A DNA stretch of 64,000 nucleotides from the NCBI GenBank assembly GCA_039545315.1, contig BCIM01000001.1:482805-546804 (forward strand), written 5' to 3'. The position numbers and the translations under genes are program-made. Below, one piece after another: positions 35,208 through 47,527 of this stretch. The notes under the pieces were generated by a model, which was given only the letters and a program-made list of their open reading frames with translations, did not search any database and was not told the DNA's origin. Each line of letters begins with the position of its first letter. Position 1 is the first letter of the stretch. This stretch comes from Kondoa malvinella. Taxonomy: Eukaryota > Basidiomycota > Agaricostilbomycetes > Agaricostilbales > Kondoaceae.

Positions 35208-37342
35208 CTACCTTCCGCGTCCGCGTCCACGGCCCCGTCCTCTCATCGCCCTTTGCATCTGCTGCTGGTTCATCTGCGCTGGTGCTCCTTGTGCTTGCTC
35301 TGATTGAGGGTCTACAGAAACAGATGAGCTCTGTTACCAGGTGAAGCAGGCATGGACCCACTCTTCACTGTCTCGTCCACGCTCAATACCAGGCATGCGG
35401 CTTCGCAAGCACCCTCGATAGCGTTGATCTTAACCAAAGCAGGTTCCCAAACGAAGCGCTTCATGTTGTCCGCTACACCTCCTTCACCCTCTACATCCAC
35501 ACCAGCCCACAAGTCACCCTTAGCGTGGACCATGCGCAGCTGATTGAGAATGTCTGTTCCGTCGATACCGGCATTGTCACATAATTGGCGAGGAATAATT
35601 TCTAGAGCTTTGGCAAACGCGCCGATGACGAGCTGTTGCTTGCCTTCGATGGTTCTTGACAAATCGCGGAGGTATTTGGAAATCTCCATCTGTCAGACGA
35701 CTCCCACAATCAGACAAGTCTGATGAATTGGTATATCATGCTGACCTCTGCCGCTCCACCTCCAGCAACAACCTGGTTGTTCTTGATAGCCCTTTTGACA
35801 ATCATGATAGCATCATGCAAACTCCTCTGGACTTCCGCGATGAACTGCTCAGCTCCTCCTCTTAGGATCAAAGTGCAGGTCTTGGCTTGCGGGCAATCTT
35901 GGAACAAATTGAAACGCTCTCCACCAATCTGCTTCTCTTCGAAGCGACCACAAGTACCGAGATGCTTTTCTTGGATGTCAGAGCATGTAGATTGGGTAGA
36001 ACCGCCAACGGCTTGGACGACTCGTTTGAGATCGTCGTTGGCTACGCGGCCTGCGCAGAAGATGTCTCGGTCGGCAAAGTATTGGGTTGCGAGATCGCCA
36101 ATGGGTAGCCGAGAGAGGACGACTTTGGCCCCTGTCGCTACAATGGCTTCGAGCTTTTGGTAGATGATTTTCCATTCTGCGTCGACAATAGCTTGATAGT
36201 CCTGTGACGCAAAAAAGACTTTGAGCAACGTATTTGCAGCAGACATTCACCACTCACGGAAACATGTTCGATACGAACTTCTGCATTATCCCTCTCAGCC
36301 TTGAGTTCCAATTCAACATTCAAGCAGACAATCTTTGGGTTTTTGAAGCTCTTGGGTTGCTGTTCAAATCCAGCATAACTGAAAGTCTTCTTGAAAGCAA
36401 CACCCTGGACTAGAAGCGAGTCCTGCACGCCTCCACCTGGAATCTTCTTTACGCCGATAAGAGACTCGTCAAGATCTTCTTGATCTAAGGAGAGGACTGC
36501 GTCGACTACCATTTTGGAGAAGAAAGGTTTCTCGGAGTGAATGAGTTTGGATGACATTGCTGTTGCTGCGCACTTGAGAAGTAGGCCTCGGAACTCGCTG
36601 TCAGTCGGTAATTATAAGCAATTAGCACAAGGCTAACAACTCGATCATCGGACTGACGTTTCGTTTGACTTTTCTATTGTAACTGCAATCTCTCGGATCT
36701 TCTCTATCGCCTGGCCAAAGCGTCAAAGCTGAAGTCAGACCAAGTATAGAGTAAGAACATACCAGTCTGGCTGCTTTCCGGTATCCCTTGATGATTATAT
36801 GCGGATTCAGACCCTCTTCGATATGGTCTTTGCATTGTTTGAGCAGCTCCGCCGCCAGCAGCGTAGTGCTAGTAGTCCCATCACCGACTTCAGCATCTTG
36901 AGCACGAGCAATATCGACCAATGTTCTCGCAGCAGGATGCACGACGTCGAGCAGTTTGAGGATGGTTGCTCCATCGTTGGAAATGGTCGCTTCCCCTCTT
37001 GCGTCTACTATGAGCTTGTCCATCCCTCTGGGACCAAGGGTGGAAGCCACAGTCTGCGCGACAGCCAGACATGCACTTTTCAAAGCGACGCATGAGCATT
37101 TCGCGAATAAACGCTATAGAACGACATACTTGATGTTGCTGAGCAGCTGGCCCTTGCCCTGTAGAGTGCTCAAGTCAGCCGGCGTGCTTCAGACAGCTTT
37201 AAGCTGCTTACCTGCGAGGTGTCCGTCCCTTCCCTCAAAATCAAAATTGTAGCTATATCCCGCGAAACCATCACTTGTCAGCTGCCAGTGCGACGCTTGA
37301 ACAGCTCATAGTCTCACGTTGCTGTCCACCGAAGCCTTGCAT
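35208..37342 (-). CDS. CCT7: Chaperonin CCT/TRiC subunit eta
   Basis: Subunit of the cytosolic TRiC chaperonin that folds actin and tubulin. The eta-type start is rebuilt over three exons: MQGFGGQQ, then [19 protein letters not shown], then [20 protein letters not shown], with the nucleotide-binding signatures [12 protein letters not shown] and [12 protein letters not shown]. Apical-domain sequence includes [20 protein letters not shown]. The equatorial end carries [20 protein letters not shown] and [17 protein letters not shown]. The C-terminus is Gln-rich and then [10 protein letters not shown], an RG tail that is typical of eta subunits. Introns are short and at least seven in number. The stop is at 35208-35210 and the gene converges with the golgin (96-bp gap). 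Confidence 0.93.
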
Positions 37343-37583
37343 ATTGTCTTTTGGTGATTACAAGAAAGGCTACGACGAAATTTCAAGCACTCAGGAAGAA
37401 CCGGCAAGTGACGCGCATTCGCTGAGATAGCGGTAGTACACAGTACATTACAAAGGCCTTGACCAGCAAGCCTTAGATTACACCCGTAGCTCTCTATTAG
37501 CGAATCATCCTGTATCCCTATTACAGACCTGCTGGAGGAATCAGCTTTGGTGAACACAACGCGCAACAGACTTACTTTCAGTA

Positions 37584-39787
37584 CTACCCTTGTATACAAA
37601 ACAGGCTAGCTACCTTCTTGACAGCATTCTCAGTCAAGGCTGGCTGTGCAGTACCATGAGGCATGCTCTTGTTCTTGTGGTAGCTTGATTTCGGCTTGTC
37701 TTGCGCACGTAGCGAGCCATTCTTTCCAGCATTCTTCTTGGGCGTTTCTGATGCTGGTGCCTGTTCAGCCGGTGTTTCTTGTGGTGCTTGAGCAGCTGGC
37801 GCTGGTTGATGATCGTTCGAAGCCCCTTGAGATGCTTGAACAGGTTGTAGCTTCTTTGGCTCAGCCTGCATATCCATGAGCAATGTATTTTGAATAGTCA
37901 AATTGCTGCTTACCATTTTTCTCGGGGCTCTAGTCTTTGGATTCGCCTCTCTGACCTTCTTCACATTCTCCTGTGCCGCTTTACCAGCAGCCGCAAAAGC
38001 ACTGGTATCCTGCTTTGACTTTGGTTCGCCCTTCTGCTCGCTTTCTTGAACTGCCTTGACTGCAGCAGCATAAGGTGAAACGGGAGAAATCTCGGTGAGC
38101 TTGAAAGGACGTTCTTGACATTCTGGACCAAGCTCGCATCGATCTGCGGCAGTAACGTTTGTTGCTGCTTGAACGACACACGTCTCAAAGGTTTGGTAGC
38201 AAGTCACGTATTCCGGTCCGCTGTTTGCTATGAGTAAGGGTCTGTTTCAGAGCAGGATTCGAGACATACGCAGCGGAAGCTTTGAACAGCTCTTCTAGGT
38301 GTGCTTCGATAGCGTCTGCACCGTCCATAGATGGATTGTAGCCGAGCGTATCACTGTAAGTTTCGACAGAGAAGTCATGAGCTGAAGACTCATTTACCCG
38401 ATGTCGAACTTACGTCAAATTGTCCTTCATGTTCAGGATGAGCTTGGGAGGTAGTACACCATAGCTAAATCACTGATCAGTGAAGAATGAGTAGCATGTA
38501 CAGGCAGACTTACAATTGCTGAATGTAGCCATTGATAATGTTCAACCTGGACGCAGCTACACCAGTGGGCGATTTGAGACACTGCTCTTGCGTAGTCGCG
38601 TTCCCAGCACCAGGTATCAAGACCAGGTCGAGGCAGTCTAGCAATTGGCTGTACGAAGCGATGAGAAGAGCAAACGAGATAGAGGTGCAAGCTCACTATG
38701 TCAAAGTAGCAGTGTTACCAGAGGTTGAAGCGACGACGCTGAGGACAGCAGCATTGATATCGTTCCGGGTCTGATTGTCGGCTTTGCTGATGTTGGCAGA
38801 AAGGTGAGCGGTACCGATATCTTGAATGTTCTGGACAATCTCGACTGGCAATACACCGGCGTAATGGTTGACGGTCGCACGGTAGATGTCACCGACGTTG
38901 GCCAGGGTGCTGTTGTCCTCGTTGACTTCTCCAGCGTTACATTGATATTCGAAAGCTTTGGTGTAGATGGGTTGAGCCAAGGCTAGAAATCTATGAGCGG
39001 CATTCTGCGGTCGAAGGGAACAACATACCTTCAAAGAAACAAGCTTCGGCTGAGTAAAGCGCTTCCACGTATTCCCCATTCACAGTAGCCGCAACGGACA
39101 AAGTAGCATTCTGAAAGTTCTCAATCAACTCTTGCGCAGCCGGCAAAAGCGTCGCATTGGCCAAATACTTGTCCACTTCATCTTGCAAAGCGATAGTAGT
39201 GTTCATAGGTAGTTGGAAAGCGTATTGATCAACCATGTTTCTAAAAATCTCCTTGACGTTGTCGATCGCGTCAGGTCCATTTCTGGTCAAGCATTTCTCA
39301 GCTGAAGCGCGACCTGCTCGACGAACGACGGTCGCTAGACATTGGCGAAGGTTGTCATAATCTTGATCTTGATTCTCGCCGTAAAAAGTATCGTTGGTGA
39401 ATCCGGCGTGGACGGTAGAACCGATCTCAGACAACTTTTGCTGCACCATTTCTGATAGACTGTCTAATTGGGTCGCGTTGGTCACGCCGCTCTGCAAAAA
39501 TCATCAGCTGGCAATGTGAGACTTTAGCTGACAGTACATACCAACTCTTGCAGGACAGTTATGTTTAAAGCCCGAGTGACCATTTCCAATACCTCAGGTG
39601 GGATATTGCCAGAGAAAGCATCCAGCACAGCAGACGCGTCACTTGCAATCGCAGATTGGACTTGAGACGCGACAATCTCCCCAACTTCAGTGCTTGCGTT
39701 CATGGAAGCAGAAGGAGTAGGTTCAGCAGCGAAAGCCATAGATGTAGCGCATGCAACCAGTGCAGCGCAGGTTTTGAAGAATCGCAT
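37584..39787 (-). CDS. Secreted protein with repeated two-cysteine modules and an Ala/Lys-rich tail
   Basis: Not recognised. It has a signal peptide (MRFFKTCAALVACATSMAFA), then diverged modules of about 95-115 residues. Each carries a Cys pair (for example RQCLATVVRRAGRASAEKCL; LDCLDLVLIPGAGNATTQEQ-C; TCVVQAATNVTAADRC) and an LP motif followed by a helix (NIPPEVLEMVTRAL; QLPMNTTIALQDEVDKYL; GVLPVEIVQNIQDIG; GVLPPKLILNMKDNL). Many N-x-S/T sites suggest N-glycosylation. The C-terminal quarter is different: Ala/Gln/Lys-rich, acid-poor and low complexity (KKNAGKNGSLRAQDKPKSS). Introns of about 45-55 bp separate parts of the modules. No membrane segment or GPI signal is clear, so it is probably released or wall-bound. 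The exact end is uncertain, since a donor-like GTAGCT occurs just before the stop. Confidence 0.68.
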
Positions 39788-40584
39788 TTCTTGTAATTGG
39801 TTTCAATCAATGAAAACAAAAGGAATGGAAATGTATAGGCGATCGTGCTCGCTCCAGGCGTGTGAGATTTAGGTAGATGGACGTGAAAGAAAGAAGAGCA
39901 GCCTCGAAAGGCAGAGTCGCAACGGCAGTTCGTTGAAGGTCACTTTTCGCGTCCGGCAAACAGACGCGCGTGGTCGTGCTGCAGCTTTCGCCCAGGACCG
40001 AGTAAGCCACAGCTGTGCTCGAGCAGTATCACTTTTGCCCAAGAGAGAGAGAAGTACAGACAGACTCGAAGGGAAACAATGAAATTTCCCCGAGCGGGAA
40101 AGCGAAATGACGAATCTCGGCCAGTCGATACTTTGGCAATTCGTTGCAGCCTGGACATGAACCTCGATGCGTTGCGTCTGCTGCTTGCTGGAAATGCAGA
40201 CCCCTAGCTCGGAATAGACGTCACGTTTCCATGCGCTTCACCCAAGCTGTGCCGCTTTGATGTAGACCAGTCCACACATGGTCCGCAGACCCTCTGAAAG
40301 TACTTTCAAGCGCTTTCATGGCCGTCTGATGGTGATCACGCTCCGACATGGGATTCGCGTGACCAAAGTGCAAAAGTTCTGCAGCATGCAGTGGCGTAAG
40401 GCTTTCTCTTGACCGACCACGGCGCTCTGCATCCAGGGAACTCATGAAGCAAACGTCAAATGGAGGAGCAAAATAATGATGGCCAAGACATTTACCAGGG
40501 AGGACCAGAGCGTACGAGACCATGTGTTCAAGAATCAAGCTTTGTCGCTGAAATGTCGTCTCGTCAGCAACAGCAGGCTATGGC
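39788..40584. promoter_or_regulatory. Divergent intergenic region, secreted protein / bZIP
   Basis: 797 bp between divergent genes. It contains a perfect 12-bp palindrome GAAAGTACTTTC at 40296-40307, followed by AAGCGCTTTC, and a purine-rich GAGAGAGAGAAG near 40044. No gene is recognised. The upstream exon of the bZIP gene may lie here. Confidence 0.35.
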
Positions 40585-41586
40585 ATGTATCCTTATCCTA
40601 TCAACACTTCAATACAGCCTCCCATGTGTGGCCAATATCCTTCCTATACTGGCGGCGCCCCAATATATCAACAACCTCACATGATTTATCCGCCAACTGC
40701 TCCCACTCCTTGGTCCGTCCCAAGCGATGGTATGTACTCAATAGATCGTATGTCTTACATATGGCTTGACGGATGTGCGGCTCATGGGGTTTGTATTAGC
40801 TGCACCTCCCCAAGCGTCAACTAGTCAAGCTGGAGCGTCTGCTACAGACGATACTAGCAGTCAGTTCTCCTGCTTGTCACACAAGTACCAATTGACACCC
40901 TCTTAGCACCAGAGCCGAGCGGCCCAAAGAAAAGAGGCAGGAAGCCTTTACCAGGCGCAGCAGAACGGCGAAAAGAGCAGTCAGCTCCGCTTATCTACGA
41001 TTACAGACATTGCTAAACATCCCAGCAGGAATCGACAAGCTCAGAAAACCTTTCGTGAGAAGCGCGAGACCTCTCTGCGGGATCTCGAAGCGACTGCTGC
41101 TTCAGCGACGGAAAACTATCGACAAATATTTGGTCTCATCACAAGGTAGCATATTCTATTGCATTGTGACGGCTATTAGTAGCTGACGACTACATGTTAT
41201 ACAGTCTGTCTGACGAGAACAATCATCTTCGAACAGGTCTTGGCAGACCAGCCAAAGACATTAACGAAACGCTTAAAACCTCACCTCTGGGCAACCTATA
41301 CGAGACGTTCCGAAACATGGGCCCACCACAAGCAAGCGACAGCGAACAATCGTCTACAAAAAGTCGACCTAAAAGTTCAGATCGACAAACAAGCCAAACA
41401 TCGGGTGGCAGTTTCAGTGGAACCCAATCGTCCGCTTCGGATAATCAGCGCGCACCTGCTTTACCTGCGGTTATCTCACCGCCTGCTTCTTCGATACCCC
41501 AACAGCACGATTATCGACCGCCGATACCACCTGCGCCGACTGCTGATTCGTCTGTTACTGGTACGTTGCCGTATGATCAGCAATAG
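40585..41586 (+). CDS. Yap/Pap1-type bZIP transcription factor
   Basis: The basic region, formed by joining exons across a 44-bp intron (about 40979-41022), reads HRNRQAQKTFREKRETSLRD. The N-x2-A-Q-x2-F-R core is that of the fungal Yap1/Pap1 branch of bZIP factors. It is preceded by PKKRGRKPLPGAAERR and followed by a leucine-rich dimerisation helix (LEATAASATENYRQIFGLIT, then LSDENNHLRTGL). The N-terminal region is Tyr/Pro-rich (MYPYPINTSIQPPMCGQYP) and the C-terminal 120 residues are Ser/Pro-rich. I see no paired cysteine-rich domains like those that make Yap1 redox-sensitive. The start at 40585 is the first Met in the right frame after a stop, but an upstream exon (an ATG at 40553 lies in another frame) is possible. 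Targets are unknown. Confidence 0.8.
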
Positions 41587-41872
41587 TTTGGCAGGCCTGG
41601 CAAGTGTAAGTATTTATTTTGCGTAAGTTTATTTTGGATTGGTGCATGACAAGAAGATCGTAAGCATGGGCTCGCGTCGCCCGGGCCATCTCATGTATAT
41701 AGCTTGACAGTCTGAGACGAGAGGTACATAAAGTTTCCCGGGATGAGACGAGTTCACGCGGCATCGTTTACCACGAACCAACCTTGTTGTTTTTCTGGCA
41801 GATCACGACTACTCGCTATCGAACCTACTTCCAAGACATCTACTTGCAACTCTACGCCCCCATACTAAAAGA

Positions 41873-43649
41873 ATGAAGACTAAAGCAAAGCCAACTTCAA
41901 GCGCGAAAGCGGCAGGTTACCCTTCTCCGCCAGATTCATCCGAAGAGCGCAGCAGCAGGAGACATACAGCGCGCGCCGCTGCAGACGAAGCCAGTAACCA
42001 ATTTGCTCCAGAAGATCAAGAGGACGACGAAAACGATGAACCGCCAAAGAAGAAGTCGAAAGCCGCTTCGGGCAAAGCTCGTATTTCAAATGGAAGCAGC
42101 AAGAAATCTGCTCCTGCAGCCAATGCTGGACTCGTTGGTTCCAAGTCTAAGAGCAAGAAAAAGGAAAGCAATAGAATGGAGGTAGGCCATGTTGTTTACG
42201 CGTCAAGCCTTTTCGTGGGCTTAGCGGGCTACATCTTGGCTACAGGTCATGACTAAAGTACCAAGCAAGAAGACGCTCTTGACTTATAAACCCTTCCCTT
42301 CATTCAAAGGTGTGTCAAATATGTTGAGACTGTTACGTGCGACTGAGTATTGGCTACTGAGTAGCTACCCTCAACGACGGCTCAAACGCTGACTTCAAGG
42401 TCGATCAAGCTGTCTTTATCTTGCCCGATCCAGAAAACATGAAAGATCCAGAAGGTGAATATCGTTCTTGCGCGGGAGTGGGCTATCGTGTTGAACGTGT
42501 TTTATAGGCATTCCGAGGCAGGATGAGCACTGGATTGGCTTGATCAAAGAGATCCGAGCAAACGTGAGTACTTACAGCTTTGATAGTTTGGACTTTTCTG
42601 ATGGTTCAAATAGTCTACATTCAACAAAGAGGATCAGGAATGGTGCGCTGATCCAGACGATGTATGGGTCGTCGTACATTGGTTCTACAAAGTGGCAGAC
42701 GTCGAAGAGTCTGGCGCTCCAGCGAGGTAGCTTGCAATCTTTGCTCATCGATGATGCTTTGGAAGCTAAAACTTCGACACTAGCTTGAGAAAGGTCGTAG
42801 CAGAGTCGCAGAAATACTTTGGTAGCAAGGAGATTATTAGGACAGAGGACGAATCTATCGTATCTGTTTTCAGCTGCTGCGGTATGTTTGCCTTTCGAAA
42901 GGTGGCTTTCCAGGCTGACTTGATGTATCAGAACCATGCCCCGTTTATGCATTCTCCGACGCTAGTAGACCCGACGAAGCGCCCGTCGAGCTCATTGATC
43001 ACAAACTTCGAGCAGAAGAAGACAAGGAGCCAGATCAGGATGGTGACGAAGAAGACAACCCCAACAGTCTTCACGCCGCTCAACGCAACTTCTTCTACCG
43101 CCTCACTTTTCCTAAATTCGCCGTGGCCAAAGCAAAGAAGGGCAAACGCTCTTCCGAGGCCAAACAAACCATCGCTGGTTTACCCCTTCATTGCGTCTGT
43201 GACAAACCTTATTGTCCCGCTTTGGACATTATGCACCATTGTCTCGATTGTTCCAAGTGGTATCATACGACTTGCCTTGAGAAATGGACAGAAGAGATTC
43301 CACCGCTTGAAAGCTCTGGTGGTAAAATCCCACTTCAATTGGCCAAGTTGGCCAAATACCCAATCGCTCGTGGTGGTTGGTGGGGTATTGGAGGAAATAT
43401 CAATGTCGTCGCCAAGGCTAGAAGCATTGTGGCTTCGGGTGATTTCGACAAATGGGAAGACGAGTTGGCTTTGGCCGGTCTAGAGGAATGGGAGGAGGTG
43501 AGTCTTCTTTTGGAAGACGTTGGAATCCAGCTGACCTGTGATAGTTCGTTGCTACGATGGAACGCACTGAATGGCGTACGGAAGACGACACTGACGCCAA
43601 CGTTTTCAACACTGGCTACATTTGCCCAGAGTGCGAGACTAGGATCTGA
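41873..43649 (+). CDS. BAH and PHD-finger chromatin reader
   Basis: About 480 residues. A disordered basic N-terminus (MKTKAKPTSSAKAAGYPSPP) leads, after introns, to a BAH domain: NADFKVDQAVFILPDPE, DEHWIGLIKEIRA, VWVVVHWFYKVADVEE, and SKEIIRTEDESIVSV. A PHD-type zinc finger follows, with LHCVCDKPY, CLDCSKWYHTTC, and the last pair CPEC in an exon near 43605-43649. BAH-PHD proteins of this layout (Neurospora EPR-1, Fusarium BP1) read H3K27me3 and silence genes, so the same role is possible here. The region between domains is acidic (EEDKEPDQDGDEEDNPNS). Exon limits between 42180 and 43110 are predicted from GT-AG sites and motif order. It converges with the iron transporter (123 bp). Confidence 0.82.
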
Positions 43650-43772
43650 GGACATGTTGCTGTATTGGGTTTGTGCGCGTATGCCTATCTACATTTGAGG
43701 GGTTGTGATGTAATGGTTTAATGCAAAATGGCGTCTAAACAAAGTGAATTGTCCGGTTTGTACAAGAATGTA

Positions 43773-45318
43773 CTAGATTTCCGGGTTGATGAGCTTGACT
43801 AGAGCGAAAGAGGCTGAAGCTGCAAACGCGCCGACGACCTGAATGTGATGTCAGCTCTGCAAAGGTTGTCGTTGCAAAGACTGACCAAAGTAGACAGAGC
43901 GCTCTTCGTATAACCCTTGAGACCAATCTTGCCTCCAGAGAAGTAAGTCTTGAAGCAGCCAAAGAGGATCAGAACAATCGCTGTAACGCCAACTGACCAG
44001 AAAAGACCCGTTCGAGCTTTCGCTATGAAAAAGTACGGGATGACAGGGATTATGCCTCCTATGGTGTAGCCTCCTGCGATAGTTATGGCGCTGATCTGCA
44101 AGCGAAAAAGTGGCATAAGCCTTGAAGACTAGAAGCATTGGATCGCTCACCCATAATCTTGAAGTAGGCACATCCTCTAGACCTTCGCCGAATTTGAGCA
44201 AGAACGCAGTCATGCCTACGTCCGTACTGCCCAACTTCAGCCTATCCGCCTCAACATCACCACCTTTACTACTCCTCGCCAACTTTCTGACCAATCCTTT
44301 CATGAAACTTTCATCCGACCCACTTTGCAAGGGCGAAGGCGGACAATACTCGCTCTCAACCTTCAGTAATGCTCCCGAGACCCTTCGAGAAACAGCTTGA
44401 TCTATCCCCAGAGGACCAAGCACTTCTTGGACTTCGCGCTCCATTTCGCCCGCGCATGATCTCTGGACTCGAGCGTGTGTCGTTGCTTTCAGGTAACGGT
44501 AGTCTGTAAGCGATCCCAACAACGACATCAGCTTGATGCTGCTTTGTCATTGGTTCACCTACGATCTCGTTCTGATTCTGCACTGAGAAAGCCTCCGACG
44601 CCCATGGAAATCGCGCCAGAGACGATCTCTGCCAATGCTGTGGATCTCTAAGCGTCAGTATAGGTCATACGAGGGTATGCAGATTAGCGGACCTGCTATG
44701 ATAACAATTTTGCTGTTATCGAGCGCTGAAAGTCCGGCGGCGATACTCTATAAGCTCCATTAGTTCCGGTATACCAGATTGGCATAGAGCACCATACGAA
44801 AGGCATCATTAGGCCATCACTTAGGCCAATAATCAAATCCCGAACAACATCTGCCAAATTCAAAGCTCAGCACTTCTGCGCGAAGTCCGCTCCGCTCTGT
44901 AGCGTGACACACCCGGATCTATCAGATGCCTCTCATCCTCACCCTTGAGCTCCCTACAACAGACTTGGTTCGGCCTCTCATGCTGCGCACACAATGCCGC
45001 CAACGGAGCATTCGGTGTGGCCGTTTCTTCGCCTCTAGTGACACTCCACACCGGTGCATGACTTTCCACTATGACATCCTTGCGTTTTGGTAGTTTGACG
45101 GAATTGCCTTTCAGCAGAGGTGTACTTTCTGTCGGCTGCGAAGTCTCCGCCGCTGGTGTAGGCTGATCAGCAGGCTGTGTCGATGCTGTTGACAGTTCTG
45201 GTACGGGGGCTACGGCTGCTGCAGGATTAGGTGATGTTGGTACGGAGGGTGTAGGCGAAGAAACTGCATTCCGAGGAACAAAAGAAGCAGCTGTTGGCCG
45301 AAGACCTGTGCATGTCAT
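43773..45318 (-). CDS. CCC1/VIT1-type vacuolar iron/manganese transporter
   Basis: Member of the CCC1/VIT family, which moves Fe2+ or Mn2+ into the vacuole. The N-terminal 130 residues are cytosolic, Pro/Thr-rich (PTPSVPTSPNPAAAVAPV). The membrane part starts with DVVRDLIIGLSDGLMMPF, then GLSALDNSKIVIIAG, the metal-site helix SAISMGVGGFLS-like (encoded near 44560-44640), and a cytosolic insertion rich in charged residues (MEREVQEVLGPLGIDQAVS; MTAFLLKFGEGLEDVP). It continues with ISAITIAGGYTIGGIIPVIP, then TGLFWSVGVTAIVLILFGCF, and the last helix VVGAFAASASFALVKLINP. The Met- and Glu-containing insertion is the family's ion-transfer domain. Introns are short. Divergent from the mitochondrial carrier over 318 bp. 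Confidence 0.88.
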
Positions 45319-45636
45319 TGCTCGAATTTATACGAAGTAGGCAAAGAGGGATTTTTAGTTGGCCAATGAGATGTTGGCTATGGCGAAATTTAGGCAAGCG
45401 AAGCAAACAGCTGGAGGCAGCACCGGCGATCAAACAGTCTTCTACTGTAGATCTGATCACAGCTGTTGGGTATAGTCAATTAGGGTAGTACAGGTTGTCA
45501 AGAGTCAGCAATTCAATTGCGTGAAATTCTCGAGCGGCACAAGTCAGCTGACTGCAGACGTCCGCCGGATGTAGACATTCGCCGACCCTTATTTCGCCGA
45601 ACTCTTTGAAAAGGCATGCTTGCCCATTCATCAGCC
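45319..45636. promoter_or_regulatory. Divergent promoter region, iron transporter / phosphate carrier
   Basis: 318 bp between the two start codons, thus a shared regulatory region. No WGATAR-type iron-regulator site was noticed here. Confidence 0.35.
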
Positions 45637-47322
45637 ATGTCTTCATTCCAGTCTCCCATCTTTAGGCAATATACTATCGCCTCCGTGTCCGACAAGCTCG
45701 ACTCGGCAAAGGAAAAGGCCGAACTCGCTGCTGCTCAAGCAAAGCAGACTGCTCAAAACGCTCTCGCTAAGCCTGCCAGCTCCCCTGTTCCAGCCGCTTC
45801 AGGTGTTGGTCTATATGGACGTTTCGCTTTCGCTGGTGCGCTCCTTTTGCTGCTTATCGCGATGTCAGAAATTGACTTTTTTATTGTCTGATAGGTGCCG
45901 TCTGCTGTGCGAGTAAGGCCTCATTCAGCTCTCCGACAACCTAGTATAGTATTGATTGACCTCTGCCATCAGTCACTCACGGTGCTCTCACTCCGGTCGA
46001 TGTTGTATGTTTTGCTCAGCATGAAAGTTGTGCCTCCAGTCATGTCTGAGTATTTGCTATAGGTCAAGACCCGTATGCAATTAGAACCAGAAGTCTACAA
46101 CAAGGGCTTCATTGGCGGTTTCCGTCAAGTCATCGCAAAAGAGGGAGCCGGTGCTCTCCTTACCGGTCTCGGTCCTACCGCTGCTGGTGCGTTGACCTTT
46201 CAAGTCTGTCTCGGCAGTCTCTGAACGTTGCCATCTGCACAGGTTACTTCTTGCAGTGCGTAACTTCAAATATTGACAAAAGTAGTATATGAACGTCATG
46301 CCGCAGAGGTGCCTTCAAATTCGGAGGTTACGAGTTCTTCAAGAAGACCTTCATCGAGGCTGTGGGTATCAACAAGGCTGCTGATTACCGTGTTCCTATT
46401 TGTGCGTGACCGGTCGCTCGTTGCCCACTTGTGCTTATTTGCGCGAATGAATGCAGACCTGGCCTCTGCTGGTATCGCGTAAGTGATGAGTCGATCTTTA
46501 GCTGTGGCTCAAGTTGAGGTTACCTCGCTTGCAGTGAATTCTTCGCCGATGTAAGTCTCATCTGATACTGTAGTCAATTGTAGCTGATCAATTCCAATAG
46601 GTCGCTCTTTGCCCGCTAGAAGCCACACGTATCCGTATGGTCTCCCAACCAGGCTTCGCAACCGGTCTCGTCAGCGGTTTCGGCCGTATCCTGTCGCAAG
46701 AAGGTATCGGCGCCTTCTACGGTGGTTTCGTCCCAATCCTGTTCAAGCAGATCCCTTACACCATGGCCAAGTTCGGAGGTGTGTTGACTGTGCTTCTGTG
46801 CCCGTCTAGTGTCTGATCAATGGGTAATCAACAGTCTACGAAGCCGTTCTCGAAAAAATGATTGCCGCAACTGGCAAAACCAAGGAATTGCTCAAGCCTT
46901 CCACCTTTACAATGCTCAACTTGGGTTCCGGTGTTATCGCCGGTATGGCCGCCGCTATCATCTCCCAGCCAGCAGACACCATGTTGTCCAAAGTCAACAA
47001 GACCAGGGCCGAACCTGGTGAAGGCATGGTCTCTCGCTTGGCCAAGATCGGTTCGCAGCTTGGTATGAAGGGTCTGTTCGCTGGTACTGGTGCCGTAAGT
47101 GATCATTTTAGCGGTCTCACGTTGTGCTCACTGGGTTGATTTAGCGTCTCGTCATGATCGGAACTCTCACTGCTGGTCAATTCGCCATATACGGTGATAT
47201 TAAGCGCGTACTGGGAGCCACTGGCGGTTACGAGATCAGTAAGTGAATGATATCGATGTTGCCTGTTGTTTTAATCGAGTACATTCATCATCACAGTGAA
47301 GACACCCAAGGTCACTGCATAA
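45637..47322 (+). CDS. Mitochondrial phosphate carrier
   Basis: Inner-membrane carrier importing phosphate for ATP synthesis (yeast Mir1). Three repeats of the SLC25 family are complete, each with its signature: [39 protein letters not shown], and [16 protein letters not shown]. Family blocks include [52 protein letters not shown], and [19 protein letters not shown]. The N-terminus ([20 protein letters not shown]) is short. About ten introns cut the gene. The last intron starts with a perfect GTAAGT right after GGYEI. If removed, translation ends at TAA 47320-47322 with a tail MKTPKVTA; if retained, it ends at 47246 with SK. It lies tail-to-tail with the bHLH gene. Confidence 0.93.
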
Positions 47323-47527
47323 GTCTTAGTGTGTGGGAAGGAGGAAACGATAGAGTTGTGTCCGAACCTGGAACATATGCATTGCTCATACTAATGCCTT
47401 CAATTCTACTCTTTACGAATCCTCAGTCCTCAGAATGCCCCAATGCTGATAAATATTTGTACATTTCTCTCTTTTCTCTTCTGTCCCTTCTTCTTTATAG
47501 TGGCCTGGGTCCAGTCCAAGTAGGCGT

